A stretch of 64,000 nt of DNA. Source: Talinum fruticosum (lineage: Eukaryota; Streptophyta; Magnoliopsida; Caryophyllales; Talinaceae). The notes under the pieces were generated by a model. The model was not told the DNA's origin. It ran no database searches and saw only the letters and a list, made by a program, of their open reading frames with translations. Positions 11,341 to 22,863 of the stretch are shown here, in pieces. Made by a program: the position numbers and the translations under genes. Within the stretch, counting starts at the first letter, position 1; every line of letters begins with the position of its first letter. The DNA lies in assembly GCA_021018815.1 (NCBI GenBank), contig JAITYX010000003.1, forward strand, positions 2,232,001 to 2,296,000. Reading direction: 5' to 3'.

Positions 11341-14300
11341 TAGTCCGATTGTATGGAATGTAAGGGGCTCAATAGCCCTAATAAGCAAAAGGCGATGGCG
11401 AGCCTTTGTAAGAAATATGGATGCCAACTATGGGGCCTACTTGAAACGAAAGTTAGGGAGCCTAACATTGATAGAGTGCATAAATCTATCTCGCAAAGAC
11501 CGAGGAACTGTGAACAACAACTCTGTTCATCCTAGGAGCGAGGTCCGGCTATTCTGGAACCAAGATAAGGTTGATATGGAGGTGATAACTATGACTCGCT
11601 CAACTTATACATCTGCAGGGTGACCATCCAAGGTATGACACCTATTCTCATCTCCTTTGTATATGCTTCGAATGATAATAACATGAGAATAGAGCTCTGG
11701 AATACATTGATATTCGTGAGACCGCCAACCGGTACCCCTCGGCTAGTATTAGGAGACTTTAACAATGTATGGTGCACTGAGGACAGAATAGGTGGCCTTG
11801 AAGTTGACCCTAGAGATTATACTAATTTTTATGAATGTATTGAAGCCTCGTGAACTTGAGGAAATGAAATGGTTGGGACAACGATACACATGGTGCAATA
11901 ATCATGTTGACGGGACCAGAATTTACTCAAAAATCGATTGTGCTTTTGGCAACTCCGAATGGATTGAATTGTCTCGGTGGCATTCCTGTTCAATTCCTAG
12001 CCCAAGATATAGCGAGATCATACACCTATTTGGGTTCAACTCAATCACCAATTCCGGATTAAACCTCGAAGGTATATCTACCATAACATGTGGGGCTCAT
12101 CTCCTGATTTTGCAGCTATCATAAATGATACATGGAGGAGGAAAATTTCAGGCCGCAAGATGTACCAAATCTGCAAGAAGCTACAGCTTATGAAAACCGA
12201 TCCGAAAAGGATAAATAGAGAGGAGTTTTGGAATATTGGAGCACAAGCAAATGCAGCAAGAGATATGGTACATCAGCCTACAACAAACTCTCTTGATCGA
12301 TCCCTTCAACACCACCTTACAAGAGCAGGAAAGACAAGCCCGCTTTGACTTCCATAAGAAACTAGATGCGGAGATCTACTTCTTGAACCGGAAAAGTAAG
12401 ACACAATGGTTGATTCATGGAGATCAAAACACAAAGCTATTTTACAATGCAATCAAGCAAAGAGCCTACGAAATACTATATTGGCTATCCATGATGAAAG
12501 AGGTTCCTTGCATACAAACTTTGAAAGCATCAAGACTGCATTCACCAACTACTATACTTGGACTCCTAGGTACTAAACCTCCCCGTGCAGCACCTATACA
12601 ACGTAGTATTGTTGAATTGGGCGATACCCTCTCACGCGAGCGAGTAATTCTTGCTTATAAAGCCTATTACTCCAAGTGAGATCAAGGCAGCCATGTTTGC
12701 AATTGACAAAAACAAAAGCCCCGGCCCGGATGGCTACGGCGAGTGGTTTCTATCAGCAATCTTGGAACATTATTGGGCCCGAAATTACCCAAGCCATACT
12801 GGAATTCTTTGAGAATGGGAAGTTACTAAGGGAAGTAAATGCTACTACATTAACACTAGTGCCAAAGGTAGCAAACTCACTTTGGGTCACGGAATTAAGG
12901 CCGATTGCTTGCTGTACTACAATATACAAATGCATTGCAAAGGTATTGTGTGCCAGGCTGAGCAAAGTACTCCCTCACATCATTAACCCAAACCAAGGTG
13001 CTTTTGTACAAGGTAGAAGTATAGTTGATAATGTTCTTATTACACGAGACCCGATACAACTATATCAAAGGAAGCAAACCTCACCAAGATGCCTCATGAA
13101 GATTGACCTACAAAAAGCTTATGATAGCGTAACATGGACTGCCCTTGAAGATATGATGTCCGCTCTTAAATTCCCACCCAAATTCATTCAATGGATCATG
13201 ATGTACATCACTACTGCATCTTATACAATCTCTCGTAAACGGAGAAATGTTTGGATATATACAGGGAGCAAAGGGACTCCGACAGGGAGATCCATTATCT
13301 CCCTTCTATTTGTCCTTCTCATGGAATATCTATCAAGAGTTCTTGCAGCCCAAGCACAAAAAGAAGGTTTCGGGCATCATCCAAAGTGCGAAGCTTAAAA
13401 CTGGTGAACTTGTGTTTTGCGGATGACTTAATGTTGTTCCGCAAAGGGAACCTTAGATCCGTAGAACTACCGATGCGGGGTTTTGAACACTTTACAAATG
13501 CAACAGAGCTAAGAGCAAACAAATCCAAATCCCAGCTGTACATTAATGGAGTCAACGATAAAGTACGAGGATGAAATTGTGCAGAGAACGGGTTTTACTC
13601 TTGGAAACTTCCCCATGAAGTATCTTGGCATGCCATTATCACCATCAAAATGGAGCATTAAAGACTGCTAGGGAGTAGTGGAGAAAATAAAAGCGAGACT
13701 ACAAACCGTGTGCACAAGGAACCTATCTTATGCTCGCAAAGGTGCAAGTGATCAATACCTTAGTGATCTCCTTATTGGATTATCGGTCAACCATCTTCAT
13801 CGTTCCTCAAACCATACTGAAACAAATAAAACAAACCTCGTAGAGATTTTCTATGGGGAAATGAGGGAAAAAGAGGTATAAATCCCGTTACATGGACTCA
13901 AATTTGCGGGCCAAAGCGAGAAGGTGGACTCAACATTAGAGACTCGTGTTCTCTAGAATCAGCTGCAACCGGTAAACTTATCTCGGGCCATATCCTCAAA
14001 AGCGAGACACTTTATGGGTTAAATGGATCAATGAAATCTATCTCAAAGGGGGAGATTTTTGGTCCTACAGCCCTCCCTCAACCGTAAGTTGGTATTGGAA
14101 AAGGTTGAACAAGCCGAAAGCAAAATTTAGAGCAGGGTATGAAGATGGATTATAGAATACTCAACAAGCAACCAAAATACACCATCCAATCTGGATATAT
14201 GTGGTTATTGGGGTAGCAGGAGGAATTCAAATTCGGGAAATAGCTTGGTCCCAAGTAGCAATCCCAAAACATCGATTTGTCATGTGGCTATTGCTGCAAG

Positions 14301-14671
14301 ACAGGCTTCTAACAAGAGAACGACTCGAGTCACTTGAGCATCTCGATACGAGATTTAAATTGTGTGTTTTGTCAAACAAGCACTCGAAACCACGAGGCAC
14401 TTATTCTTTCAGTGTGGATACAGATAGGACTATTATTTCGCAATCTCAAATTGAGCAGGGGTTCAAGTCACTCGGAGATGATTGGCAAGAGGAACTACTC
14501 CAAATGAGAGGATCAAAGACTAGAAAGCAAACTGTGTGGGCTATATTTACAACATGTAGCTATCACATATGGACAGAAAGATGTGCAAGAATTTTCTCAC
14601 CAAACAAGACTCGAGCACTGGACAATGATTTTGCTCATCAAGAAGGAGATACAGGTCGGGGCTCAGCATAG
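11341..14671 (+). pseudogene. LINE ORF2: endonuclease, reverse transcriptase, zf-RVT
   Basis: The endonuclease starts with an IVWNVRG motif at about 11347, followed by the LWGLLETKV segment; FVYASND and LVLGDFNN lie at 11650-11770 and AFGNSEW at about 11943. The reverse transcriptase runs from about 12670 to 13570, with PGPDGYG, GAFVQGRSIVDNVLI, LMKIDLQKAYDSV, a GTPTGRS loop (in place of G-x-x-Q-G-x-P-x-S-P) and FADDLMLF, the catalytic box. A zf-RVT-like part at 14201-14480 contains IPKHRFVMWLLLQDRL. The enzyme would nick the target and copy the RNA in place. The frame is broken repeatedly (for example at 11820, 12124, 12679, 13398 and 13574). Confidence 0.85.
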
Positions 14672-14911
14672 ATTAGGAAAAAGAACACGGAATATAGATA
14701 GAAAGTGGATAGAGAAGATGCTATTATAATTCAATTGTTAATATACTAGGCCGACGCCAAAGTTCCTATAGCAACCCTTCCTAGAAGGTGGGTTATAGGT
14801 TCTTTATCTCGTGTCGTTTATTTGCGGCTCATAAAGAAACTATGCTTGTACAAAAAGGGTTGTATTCCTGTGCATATTAGCAATGAGAAGTAACTATTCC
14901 CATCAAAAAAA

Positions 14912-14927
14912 AAAAGTTTTCTAATTT
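14912..14927. repeat. Right target-site duplication of the LINE
   Basis: This is an exact copy of 10139-10154. The first As may be partly poly(A) tail, so the true duplication is 12-16 bp. Confidence 0.85.
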
Positions 14928-14978
14928 TTATTCTTTCCTAATTTAAAAGCCTAGTTGAATCTTTACTTTTTCCCCTTT

Positions 14979-16540
14979 TTAACCGCTAGACTCATCTGCA
15001 TCTTCCCGGGTTTGCTTTTTCGGTTCCTCGATCCTGTGAACCCTTCTATCTTCTACTTCATTAGCTTTTGTTTCTCTCTTGTGAGCTCGTTCGTCAATCT
15101 GGGGACCACTTCGTGAATTTGAAGGGGTACTCGCAATAGGAATAGCTCCTCTCGGATCACGTTCTCGTACCCTCACTGCCTTGTATTTGTCGGGATCGGT
15201 CTCTTTTATCCATTCCGAATAAAATCCACGGCATCGCGGTATATCGTTTGTCTTAAGGTTTCGATAACCTTGGCAGGTTCATCTAGTACTCAACCCACGT
15301 GGATACCATATTCGCGCTGCCAAAGCCGCAAAAAACATCAAAAGAGGCAGTCGCGATGCACTCCGGGTAAGGGATATCCTAGACTCGCCCATTGCCACAT
15401 TACTCGGGTTAGGGAAATAGTACGTATTGATTTTGAGGCGTAGCTAATGTACAAAAGAATGTCTTTTGATGTATGTCCTAAATTGGGACACCTTCCGGTG
15501 CTCAATATACCACTTATTGGGATGCCCGACTTTAAACCAGGCCTCCCACCGAGAAGCCGCCGGATCGGCCGGCAGATCTAGCCGTTGACGGTGATCGAAT
15601 TACATAGCCAAGTACCGGTGAGGTTTTTAAGGTCCTCGCACAAAATCAAAGTGCTCTACCAGCCAAATCTTCACAACACGAGATAAAAATAAAATTAATA
15701 GTGTCATGCACGATCGCATTCATCCTAATTTACGGCCTTACAAAAGTAAAATCAAAATAAAAAAGGAGGGAGTGAAAACGGGAAAAGCCTCGATTTTTCT
15801 AGCACGGGAGGACCTTCCCTTAGCCGGCACCGCCCTTCTAGCCCCATCGGATGGTTCTCAAATGTTTTAGTACTACTTAACCGCAATAACGAGAGGGCTG
15901 CCTGTGAAGTCCTCATTTGGGTCCGGTTCCACTCGGTCCAGTCCCGGGATAATTTATGCGACAATCGGAGGAGTCACGGAGCGGTGATCCTCCAATTGTT
16001 TAGTAATAGCGTAAGAGGTGCCATATCCTTGTGACCTCCGACTAATAGGAAACCACCTATTAGGCATGTAATAATGGCCTCGACCCCTTTGAATATGTAC
16101 CGGTCTCGAAGAATACACCTGGACGACGAGTGTGACATCAGGTTTGTTAGATGCACTTCGTCCCCAATTATAATCTAACATAGATTCATATTATTCAGCT
16201 TTATGAGACGTTTATAAGTCCCCGCCATATTAGTTGATGGTGTCGGAACCACAAGCTTGGTCCGACAATGTTGAATGTGTAGAATGGCATCAAATTCTTC
16301 CGGGAGAGGACACAATTCTCTATCCTCAAACCTCGAATACGTGGTATTCGAGGATCCCATAAGGCTACTACAACTCTTAACGAGTCAAGTAAATCCTTAC
16401 CTACCTAATGTCGAAGGGGTATTCAGTCCATAATGACATAACCCTACTTTATCAACATTGCTAATCTCATTCGTCGAATGGGTCAATTTAGCTATGAAAT
16501 TCATCTCTTTGGGGGATTGAAGAACAAAAGAACTGAAATT
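14979..16540 (-). pseudogene. Antisense ORF downstream of pol in Tat element A
   Basis: This minus-strand frame lies 3' of the plus-strand integrase of A. From the N-terminus it has an IAKLTHS segment (about 16490), then MGSSNTTYSRFEDRELCPLP and EEFDAIL (16360-16270), NMAGTYKRLI, a GHYYMPNRWFPISRR segment (about 16060), a GLDRVEPDP segment (about 15930), and a charged tail ending DADESSG at 14979. The pattern of R-F-E-D-x-E-x-C-P with a downstream G-L-D-R-V/I is that of the extra ORFs described in Tat/Ogre-lineage gypsy elements. The biochemical role is not known. Stops and shifts between segments make it a pseudogene. Confidence 0.65.
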
Positions 16541-16549
16541 TTTTAGGGG

Positions 16550-16720
16550 TCTGTTTTCGACGAGTTGTAGATGACTATCGAAGATGTAGTTCCCGAAAAC
16601 CTCCCTTCGATCTATTTTACGAGTACATTTTTAGGACCATAGCTGACCAAACCCAGGTCATGTGTTAAGGAGCTGAAGGAGCGAACCCATGAGCATGCAA
16701 CCGAGTCTAGTGGTTTAAAA
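16550..16720 (+). pseudogene. C-terminal remnant of the antisense ORF of element B
   Basis: The plus-strand frame around 16660-16720 reads KELKERTHEHATESSGLKG. It aligns with the end of the ORF at 14979 (VHRIEEPKKQTREDADESSG) and with the stretch at 36810-36870. It lies antisense and 3' to the integrase of B, the same relative place as in A. Only the C-terminus survives; the rest was lost at the junction with element A. Confidence 0.45.
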
Positions 16721-17150
16721 GGGAAAAAGTGAAAATCGACTAGGTCCGAGATTAGGAATGATTAAGAATCGGAAACTTTTAGTTTTGCCTCTTTAGAACA
16801 ATTATTTTTCAAGAAGTATGCTTGTTATTTCCTTTAGCTATGTATTTGGGTAAGTAGTAGGCTTACCCTTTTTAAAAATAATAAAGTAAAACGTAAGTTT
16901 TATGCTAACTTTTATGCTTCATTCATTTTATCGCTCACTTAGAGGAAATAATTAACAATTAGACCGTCTAATTGGACTATCGTAAAAAATAATTAAATGT
17001 CAAAATATAAAATATCAGCCGGAGGGATTTCTTGGCCGAGCCATCCCGCCATTGACCGAATGGTGGCCGACGCCGGCCAGGGCCGTGACCTGGTTGGGCT
17101 AGGCCTTGCAAATTATGGGAACTATTTAGTATTATGTTAAACATAGTATT
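16721..17150 (-). other. Post-integrase region of element B
   Basis: It is the reverse-strand counterpart of 9771-10138 and 14928-14980: the TACTTACCCAAATACATAG block, the CTTTTTCCC stretch and the block of doubled GACGGTC-like sequence occur in the same order. No coding signal is seen. Confidence 0.55.
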
Positions 17151-17159
17151 TCTTTAACT

Positions 17160-18500
17160 AATCCAAGTTAGTATATTGAAAACTTTCTTATTCGTCCAAA
17201 CCCGTCGACTTAATCGCTCCTCCTCGTAGTATTTAACTAAGTATGAATGGGCCTTACCAATTGGGTCCGGATTTCACTGTAGGGTCTTCAATTGGTGCTA
17301 CGATTGCTTTAAAGACCAAATCTTCAATTTGTAAATTACGAGGCTTAACCTTTTGTTGAATCCCTTGATATACATGCTTGGTACATTTTAACATTATACA
17401 AAGCGTGCAAATGCCTTTCGTCTAGTAATACTAACTACTCGTGGCATGCTTTTGCCCTTTCGCTTTAGGAATCTTACTTTTTGCAACGATTCTCAACAAA
17501 GGGATAATAATTTCTATTGGAAGAACTGCTTCCATACCATATACTAGGGCGTAAGGTGTTACTCCTGTTGAGGTTCTAATGGAGGTTCGATAGCCCCATA
17601 AAGCGAAGGGAAATTTATCCGGCCAATCCTTGTAATTGACGAGTCATTTTCTCCACTATCTTTCGGATGTTTTTGTTAGCGACCTCGACTGCTCCGTGGG
17701 TCCGAGGGTGATACGGCAAGGACTTATAATGTTTGATTTTGTACTTATCTAATAGATCTACTACTTATTTCTTGAATTGACTACCATGGACACTAATAAG
17801 CTCATATGGTACGTAGGCAAATGTTGTTATGAGTTATGAATTTCACCACATGTTTTGATGTTATTGTTGCATAGGATGTTGCTTCTACCCACTTGGTAAA
17901 GTAGTCAATTGCTACTAACACAAACTCGTGACCGCATGTTCCTTTAGGGGTCACTTTTTTATGATGTTAATGCCCTAAACCGAGAATGGCCAGGGCAATG
18001 CAAGTTTCATTTAAGAGGAAGGTAGTTGGCGCTACAAGTTTGCATACACTTGACATTTGGGACATCTTTTAACAAACATATTACAATTTATTGCCATGGT
18101 CGACCAATAATACCCTAGCTTTTAAATCTTCCGAACCAACATTCTTCCATTCATATGGGGTCCATATTCCCCACTATGAATGTCGAGTCACTATGCACTC
18201 TGCTTCATGTTGATTTACGCATAGTAAGCTAATTCATGTGTTGATTTTCTTATACGAGTTGCCCTTGATTTATGAAGAACTCGTGCTGCTAACATACGGA
18301 TGGCTCGTTGGGCTCTAAATGTGGAGTCTTGTGCATATTCTCGCTTTCTAAATACCGATAAACGTGATGATACCAACTGGTTTGGTCAGTACTACACACT
18401 TCCAGTGCGTATATATACATAGGTTGACTCCATCGTTCTATATGAATGGGCATTAAATGATTACCACTAGGGACATTGATCATAGATGATAACTTGGCTA
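17160..18500 (-). pseudogene. Integrase of gypsy element B
   Basis: From the N-terminus, 18483-18289 matches the segment leading into Tat integrases (a WYHHVYRYLES segment). A zinc-binding FVKRCPKCQ part lies at about 18080-18050 and a core segment near 17940-17820 (EFVLVAIDYF-like). The ANKNIRKIVEKM block lies around 17680-17640, and the KYYEE end segment precedes 17160. Stops are scattered through the frame. Neighbouring RNase H lies immediately upstream on the same strand, as expected for one polyprotein. Confidence 0.7.
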
Positions 18501-18539
18501 AGGTATCGAACTGGTCGTCATCCCTAAGAAGGTATGTAT

Positions 18540-19741
18540 ATGATGTGCTATCAAAATATCCCTAATTCTATCAAATGTGATTAGTAGGGTGCCAAGGGTT
18601 CACTACGTGCCTTCCACTTTTGTGAAATTTGATTGATGACCGGACTAGAGTCGCCAAAGACCCTAACATTCTTGGCTCCTATTTCTATGGCGGCTTAAAA
18701 TCCCGTAATACATGCCTCGTGTTCCGCAGCTTTATTAGTAACTTCAAAATCTAATTTGACTAAAATCGGAGTTTGTGCTCCCTCCGGTGAGACTAAAAGG
18801 AACCGTACTCCGAGGCCCTTCCGATTGGAAGCGCCATCAAAGTACATTGTCCACATATCTACTTCTACTTATAAAATGTTCTTATCCGGAAAGTAGAGAT
18901 GCTCGATTGTGCTTCGGTTATTGGCGGATCAGCTAGGAACTCTAATGCTACTCTCCCCTTAATTGCCTTTTGTGCGACATACTTGAGTTCAAACTCCGAT
19001 AACATGACTATCCATCTAGCTATCATGTTGTTGTGTCTAAGCATCTTGGTGGTCGAGACTAAAGCCAATAATGTTTCCTCTAGAGGTTTATATAGAATCT
19101 CGTAATCTAAAATTTCTTGCTCGGATAATCCACAACATGTTCCTCCTTTCCATCTCGTTCAGCCTAACATGGCTCCTATTGTGGATTCTGTTGTAGTAAG
19201 GTATAAGAGCAATGGCTTCCCTGGTTGGGGAGGAATTAGAACCGGTGTATGGGCCAAATACTCCTTAACCTTCTCAAATGCAGTTTGGCATCTTTCATCC
19301 CAAATAGGCTTAACACATTTTTTAAGCTTCTTGAAAATGGGTTCACGGACCATAGTCAGTTTTAATATGAAATGACTAATGTATTGTAAATGTCCAAGAA
19401 AACCACATATCTACTTCTCTGTCTTCGCGGTGGAATTTTTCGGATGGCTTTGATCTTGGATGGATCAAGTTCGGTTCCTCTAAGACTAATGACATAGCCT
19501 AACAGTTTGTCCGAGATTACCCCAAAGGCATACTTTTGTGGGTTAAGGCGCATGTTATATTTCCGTAGTCTTTCGAAGAATTTTTTTAAGGCTAGGTAGG
19601 TGCCTTGCCCTATCCTTGGACTTGATGATCATGTCATCCACGTAAACTTCAGCTTCTTTACGTATCGTGTTATGTAGAAATGTTATGGTCGTCCTCCGAT
19701 ACATAGCTCTCACATTCTTGAGTCTAAAAGGTCATTACTAC
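18540..19741 (-). pseudogene. RNase H and C-terminal half of RT, element B
   Basis: The RT catalytic box appears as EVYVDDMIIKSK at about 19660-19620. The segment 19553-19362 follows (LNPQKYAFGVISDKLLGYVI), then the connection 19353-19159 (FKKLKKCVKPIWDERCQTAF, TESTIGAML) and the start of RNase H at 19068-18865 (MLSEFELKYVAQKAIKGRV). The rest of RNase H, with a decayed catalytic pattern, runs to about 18540. The YVDD box is intact, but frameshifts separate the parts. The upstream half of RT lies at 22432-22863, beyond an insertion. Confidence 0.75.
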
Positions 19742-19746
19742 ATAAC

Positions 19747-22426
19747 CGTAACAACCCGACCCTAAACCACATTGTTTATTTTATTAATTCATTAATTACA
19801 AGATTTATATGATTGAGCGCGTGCACTTCAATTCGATATTTTATATTTAAATTATTTTTATATGTGTGTTATGCAGCTAAGGCGACGAAGTGGCCCTTAT
19901 AAAAATCTCATAATAATGATTATGAATTATGCATATGTTTAAAAGAGAAAATTTTAAAATTTACATGAGATGGAATATAATTACAAGGTCGCTAATATTA
20001 TATTTCAAGCGAACAATTATATCTATAATTTGTGAACATCAACAATAAAATAAAATAAAATTAAAAAGTAACAAAAATAATAAATAAATAAACAAATACA
20101 TAAAAATAAAACCAAAATAATAACAATAATTTGATTAGATTTTTTGAAAGAAAAATCCAAAAATTGAATTATCGAGAATTTGTATAAAAAAATTTTAAAA
20201 TTTGGAGATAAATGAAATTGGGAAACTTCGGTTATCGGCTTCCTTCATCTCTCGCTTCTCCCGTTCCTCTGCCTCTTCCGTCCTCCCCTGCTTCTTCCTC
20301 CTCGTGGGCACCTTCTCCGGCCACCAGCACGACCGACGCCGGTGGAAGACCGGCGCCGACCATCCCTCATCTCTCTCTGTCTCGCTCCCTCCCTTTCTCT
20401 GTCTCGCTCCTTCCTCTCTCGCCCTCTCGCCATCCCTCTCTTCCTCCGCGGGCACCGCTCGACTCCCTGCAGCGGCCACCTGGCGATCAACCACCGGTCG
20501 CAGCCGCCGCCAAAGCCCTCGCCGGTACTCGCCAAGCACCGCCGGATCCCGGAGGTACTGTCACCACTCTATCTTCTTCTTGGTTTCCATCTCCGAGTTT
20601 TGAAGGTAATACCCCAAACCCTATATTGCACGCTTTGTTATTTGTCGGTGATTATAGTTGTAAATTGAATCATATGATCTAGAAAAATATTTGTGAAGTG
20701 AATTTAAAGATTGGTTTGAGAAAATTCAGATTGGTGTGGATGGTTGAGGTGTGGAAGTTTGATGGATTGATTGTATATGAATGTGAATAAATGTGATTCC
20801 TTTTGGGAAATTATAATTTAGTGAATGAGATTAGGGATGTTTTGTTATATAAGTGAGTAATTTGATGGACTTTGGTATTTTGGGAATGATTATACTTGAA
20901 CAAACGAAGGACGAGTGTATGTAGAAGCTGAACTAGCTAATGTGTAATTGCAGAGGTGTGAGAAAATAGTTCGAATATTAAGCATACCTAATTGTGGTTG
21001 TGAATGTGAATTCTGTTGAGGAAATAATGCTTAGGCCCTTAAAATAGTGTATGTATGAATTTTGGGCAATTCGGCAAATTGTGAAACCTTCCTATGGAAA
21101 GGCATTTGACGGATTAATTAATTACTTAACTATGGGTTTTGAATGCAGGGAAGGGAGAAGTAAGAAATAAATTAGGAATAAGTGATTGTTTATGTTTATA
21201 TATATATATACCATTTTCAATCCAAAGCAACTAACAAATTGAATTACATCAAAATCATCGAGTATCCAATTAGCCTAATCAACTTCTTTACTTAGTATGT
21301 ATTGTATTCAATATTTGAAACGGAGTTAACTCAGTAAAGTTAAGTAATACAAATGTTAGTTTAATCGATGTTCGTATAAGTATAGGAAATGAAATAAATT
21401 ATAACGCTTATACGAATTCAAGTATTAAAACTCAAGAGAAACATTATTAACAATAAAAATATATTTGAAATGTAACCGAGGCCACTTCGATTGCCGGATA
21501 GTTGATAACTTAAATTTTTATACAAGGGGAGAAACAAACATTCTCAATCCAGTACGTTCATTGCCTGTACCCTTCGAAAATTCACATATTTTAGCAATCT
21601 CAACATTTCTTATATAAATAACTAATAATGAATCATTTGCAAATCAAGTTTTGTCACCTAATTAAGTGGTCCCCACTCAATTATCAATTATCGGGGCTTA
21701 TGCCCTTCAATTCCACCCGCGTGGCTTCAACTCGGGTTCTCGGTCGGCCCGGGAGGTGTGCACCTTACTAAGATCGTATCAATTATCAAGGGGTTCCACT
21801 TTCGGATAATAACCTAAGCAAGCAAGTTTTACTCATATTCTCTCCCCGATTTCAAACTAAAATGAATTGAAATGCGCGCGCTCAATTAAAATGTTTTCAA
21901 AGCAGCTTTTACAAGTGCAGGAATGTTCGTACTGAGTTTCGACTCATTCTTTGAAATATTTTACTGTTTTTGTTTTAGGAAAAACATACGTGAACAGATC
22001 CATTGCCTAAAGAAGTCCGATGGAAGCAAGACTTAGCTGGACAAATTGTTATCACTTATCTATGATGGTATAGAAGCTCACGAGTGATTTCATTCGCATC
22101 CGGTCTTTGGGTTTGCCCTTGGAAGGTACTACATATGGCGTATTTTCATATAGACAATTGTATAATATATAAAATGTCTCGTAACTATATGTGGGGAGTT
22201 GGTTCAATCGTGTGGTATGGTTTAACTCTTTGGGACATAAATATTTACTTCTATCGAGACTTGTATAAGCGTAAGTGATTGACGCAAGTTTTCTTATATG
22301 CATTCTATTTTAGCCTGGTCCTATAAGGACTGGCGTAACGCCTTCGATCATTAACTTCCGCTGCGACTATACTTCATACTCTCTAATCAAGGGGATTATT
22401 AAGTAATGGTGATTGGGGGCGTTATA
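19747..22426. mobile_element. Solo-LTR-like insertion, 2.68 kb, TSD ATAAC
   Basis: The insert begins CGTAACAACCCGACCC and ends GGGGGCGTTATA, a decayed TGTAAC...GTTACA pair that gives the usual TG...CA ends of an LTR. ATAAC stands on both sides (19742-19746 and 22427-22431). Removing the insert and one copy of the repeat restores the continuity of the RT frame of element B. I see no polymerase, no internal second copy of the ends and no primer site, so a solo LTR of a long-LTR family is the simplest reading; a non-coding (LARD-type) element is the alternative. A Ser/Leu/Pro-rich open frame at 20212-20682 is CT-rich low complexity and not a supported gene. Confidence 0.65.
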
Positions 22427-22431
22427 ATAAC

Positions 22432-22863
22432 AGAACGTGCCCTATCAAGTGATGAAGGTCGTTTTTTCCATATCTTCTTCAACCATCTTCACTTGGTTGT
22501 ATCCATCATAATCATCCATGAATGAAAGTAAGGCATAACTTGCTGTGTTGTCCACTAGGATATCTATGTGGGGCTACGGTAAGTCATCCTTGGGGATGGC
22601 CTTATTTAGATCTTAAAGTCGACGCACATCCAAACCCCGCAAACTTTCCGTGGGATTGGTACTATATTTACTACCCACCGAGGGTAGTGGACTACTTTAA
22701 TAAACCCGACTTCTAGTTGCTTCGAACTTCTTCCTTGATTTTCAACGCCCACTCGGGTTTCATCCTTCTAAGTTGTTTCTTAACCGGCTTAGAATCTTCA
22801 TAGAGTGGAATTTTATGTTTCGCTATGCTTGGATCTATCGTTAGCATGTCTCTATAGGACCAT
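22432..22863 (-). pseudogene. N-terminal half of RT, element B
   Basis: The minus strand reads IDPSIAKHKIPLYEDSKPVK near 22840-22780, then a KPEWALKIKEEV segment (about 22770-22735), a decayed segment around 22700-22560 corresponding to the first RT palm motifs, and MEKT-like residues by about 22470. These are the fingers and early palm of a Tat RT. The protein continues at 19741 on one side and at 29225 on the other. Confidence 0.7.
22859..22863. repeat. Left TSD of the Athila-like element
   Basis: ACCAT, repeated at 29220-29224. Confidence 0.85.

Larger units (their letters stand above)
10155..14911 (+). mobile_element. L1-clade LINE, full length but broken
   Basis: This 4.76-kb non-LTR retrotransposon is flanked by a 16-bp direct repeat and ends in an A-run (14905-14915, partly shared with the repeat). 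It carries an ORF1 with DUF4283-like and CCHC parts and an ORF2 with endonuclease and reverse transcriptase. The 3' UTR runs from about 14672 to 14904. It sits in the post-integrase region of gypsy element A, in the same orientation. Stops and frameshifts in both ORFs show it is dead, but its ends are intact. Confidence 0.85.

Noticed and set aside
20202..20682. Overlapping Ser/Leu/Pro-rich and Arg-rich open frames on both strands
   Set aside because: The DNA is CT-rich and open in several frames at once; the proteins are low complexity without a domain, and the block lies within an LTR-like insertion.
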